Source: Mycobacterium heckeshornense
Lineage (GTDB): Bacteria; Actinomycetota; Actinomycetes; Mycobacteriales; Mycobacteriaceae
Direction: 5' to 3'
Length of the DNA: 64,000 nt
Assembly (NCBI RefSeq): GCF_016592155.1
Contig: NZ_AP024237.1
Coordinates: forward strand, 3,906,001-3,970,000
The notes below the pieces were generated by a model, which ran no database searches, was not told the DNA's origin, and saw only the letters and a program-made list of their open reading frames with translations. The translations under genes were made by a program, and so were the position numbers. Below, piece by piece: positions 63,329-64,000 of the stretch. The first letter of the stretch is position 1. Each line of letters opens with the position of its first letter.

Positions 63329-64000
63329 TCAGCGGAAGTCGCGCGACTTCGAGCCGACCCTCAAGGTGAGTTTCGCCAACCGTTCCGCCACAACGGTGAC
63401 CGCGCCGCTGGCGTTTTGGACCCGACCGCGGACCAGCAGTGCCGCCGCGGTCTGCGCCAGCTTGCGGTGCCGCGCCCAGACCCCCGGTGTGCACAGCACA
63501 TTGACCATCCCGGTCTCATCCTCGAGGTTGACGAACGTCACCCCCTGCGCCGTCGCCGGCCGCTGCCGATGGGTCACCGCCCCGGCGATCAGCACCCGAT
63601 CGCCGTCGGGCACACTCAACAGCTTTTCGGCGGGCAGCACGCCCAGCGCGTCCAGGTCCGCCCGCAGGAACTGGGTGGGGTAACTGTCGCTGGAGATGCC
63701 GGTGGCCCACACGTCGGCGGCGGCCAGCTCCAGCTCGCTCATTCCCGGCAGCGTCGGAATGTGCGACGACGACCCGACACCGGGCAAGCGGTCCGGTCGT
63801 TGGGTGGCGGCGGCCCCGGCCGCCCACAGCGCCTCGCGCCGGGACAGCCCGAAGCAGCTCAGCGCTCCCGCGGTGGCCAGCGCCTCGGCCTGCGGCACCG
63901 AAAGCTGCACCCGTGAGGTCAAATCCAGCAGAGAAGTGAACGGGCCGTTGGCTTTTCGCTCCTCGACCATGTTCTCGGCCAAGCCTTCTCCGATATGGCG
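63329..64000 (-). CDS. dnaE2: Error-prone DNA polymerase DnaE2, C-terminal part
   Basis: C-terminal 223 codons, open to the window edge (RHIGEGLAENMVEERKANGP). Helix-hairpin-helix region FTSLLDLTSRVQLSVPQAEA, then the OB domain GDRVLIAGAVTHRQRPATAQ with GVTFVNLEDETGMVNVLCTP and the tail LRVGSKSRDFR. DnaE2 with ImuA'/ImuB carries out LexA-controlled mutagenic lesion bypass in mycobacteria. No start or SOS box is in the window. Convergent with the tautomerase gene, 12 bp apart. Confidence 0.93.
   Translation of the reverse strand, partial: RHIGEGLAENMVEERKANGPFTSLLDLTSRVQLSVPQAEALATAGALSCFGLSRREALWAAGAAATQRPDRLPGVGSSSHIPTLPGMSELELAAADVWATGISSDSYPTQFLRADLDALGVLPAEKLLSVPDGDRVLIAGAVTHRQRPATAQGVTFVNLEDETGMVNVLCTPGVWARHRKLAQTAAALLVRGRVQNASGAVTVVAERLAKLTLRVGSKSRDFR

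Overview
The window reads as a slow-growing Mycobacterium: GC-rich, GTG starts, ATGA/GTGA-coupled operons, and host gene order matching the M. tuberculosis Rv3305c-Rv3370c neighbourhood (amiA1-amiB1-deoD-pmmB-upp-sapM; add-deoA-cdd; sigJ-aminotransferase-dacB1-nagA; brkB-trpS-hydrolase-icd1; metA; folD; the conservon Rv3362c-Rv3365c; spoU; nitroreductase; dnaE2). The Rv numbers are recalled, not looked up, and the species cannot be named from the sequence alone.

Host part, 1-41.6 kb. Nucleoside and sugar-phosphate salvage (deoD, pmmB, upp, add, deoA, cdd) comes first with SapM and a FetAB-like exporter. A TetR/crotonase/CMD-like group follows, with a 42-bp palindrome touching the tetR start. 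Next come SigJ, a class III aminotransferase, the PBP DacB1 and NagA. A three-gene nitrile hydratase/thiocyanate hydrolase-type cluster has its alpha subunit broken by one base. After trpS and icd1, a SAM-IV riboswitch stands upstream of a decayed metC and an intact metA. folD, an OYE-family reductase, an Rv1747-like FHA-ABC transporter and a four-part conservon (histidine kinase, roadblock, DUF742, GTPase) complete this part. The kinase is split by a frameshift beside a short direct repeat.

Accessory part, 41.6-60.04 kb. An 18.4-kb integrative element of phage type sits inside the first codons of spoU/trmL. A 12-bp core is present at both ends (41593-41604 and 60036-60047), and joining the two host halves rebuilds the expected N-terminus of the methyltransferase. 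The element carries a large serine integrase, a decayed P27-type terminase small subunit and an EspC-like/WXG-like pair with a small membrane protein. It has been invaded repeatedly. One IS1182-family element holds an IS1634-family element flanked by an 83-bp target duplication. The integrase is cut near its start by an IS481-family element; that IS is itself cut by a Tn554/RIT-like tnpA-tnpB-tnpC transposon; tnpB of that transposon is cut by a second, two-recombinase element, and its tnpC by a 2.0-kb IS1634-like IS. All junctions can be read and the ancestral genes re-joined.

Host part, 60.0-64 kb: spoU, nitroreductase, a PPOX-type flavin/F420 protein, an HxlR regulator divergent from an SDR and a tautomerase, and the 3' part of dnaE2.
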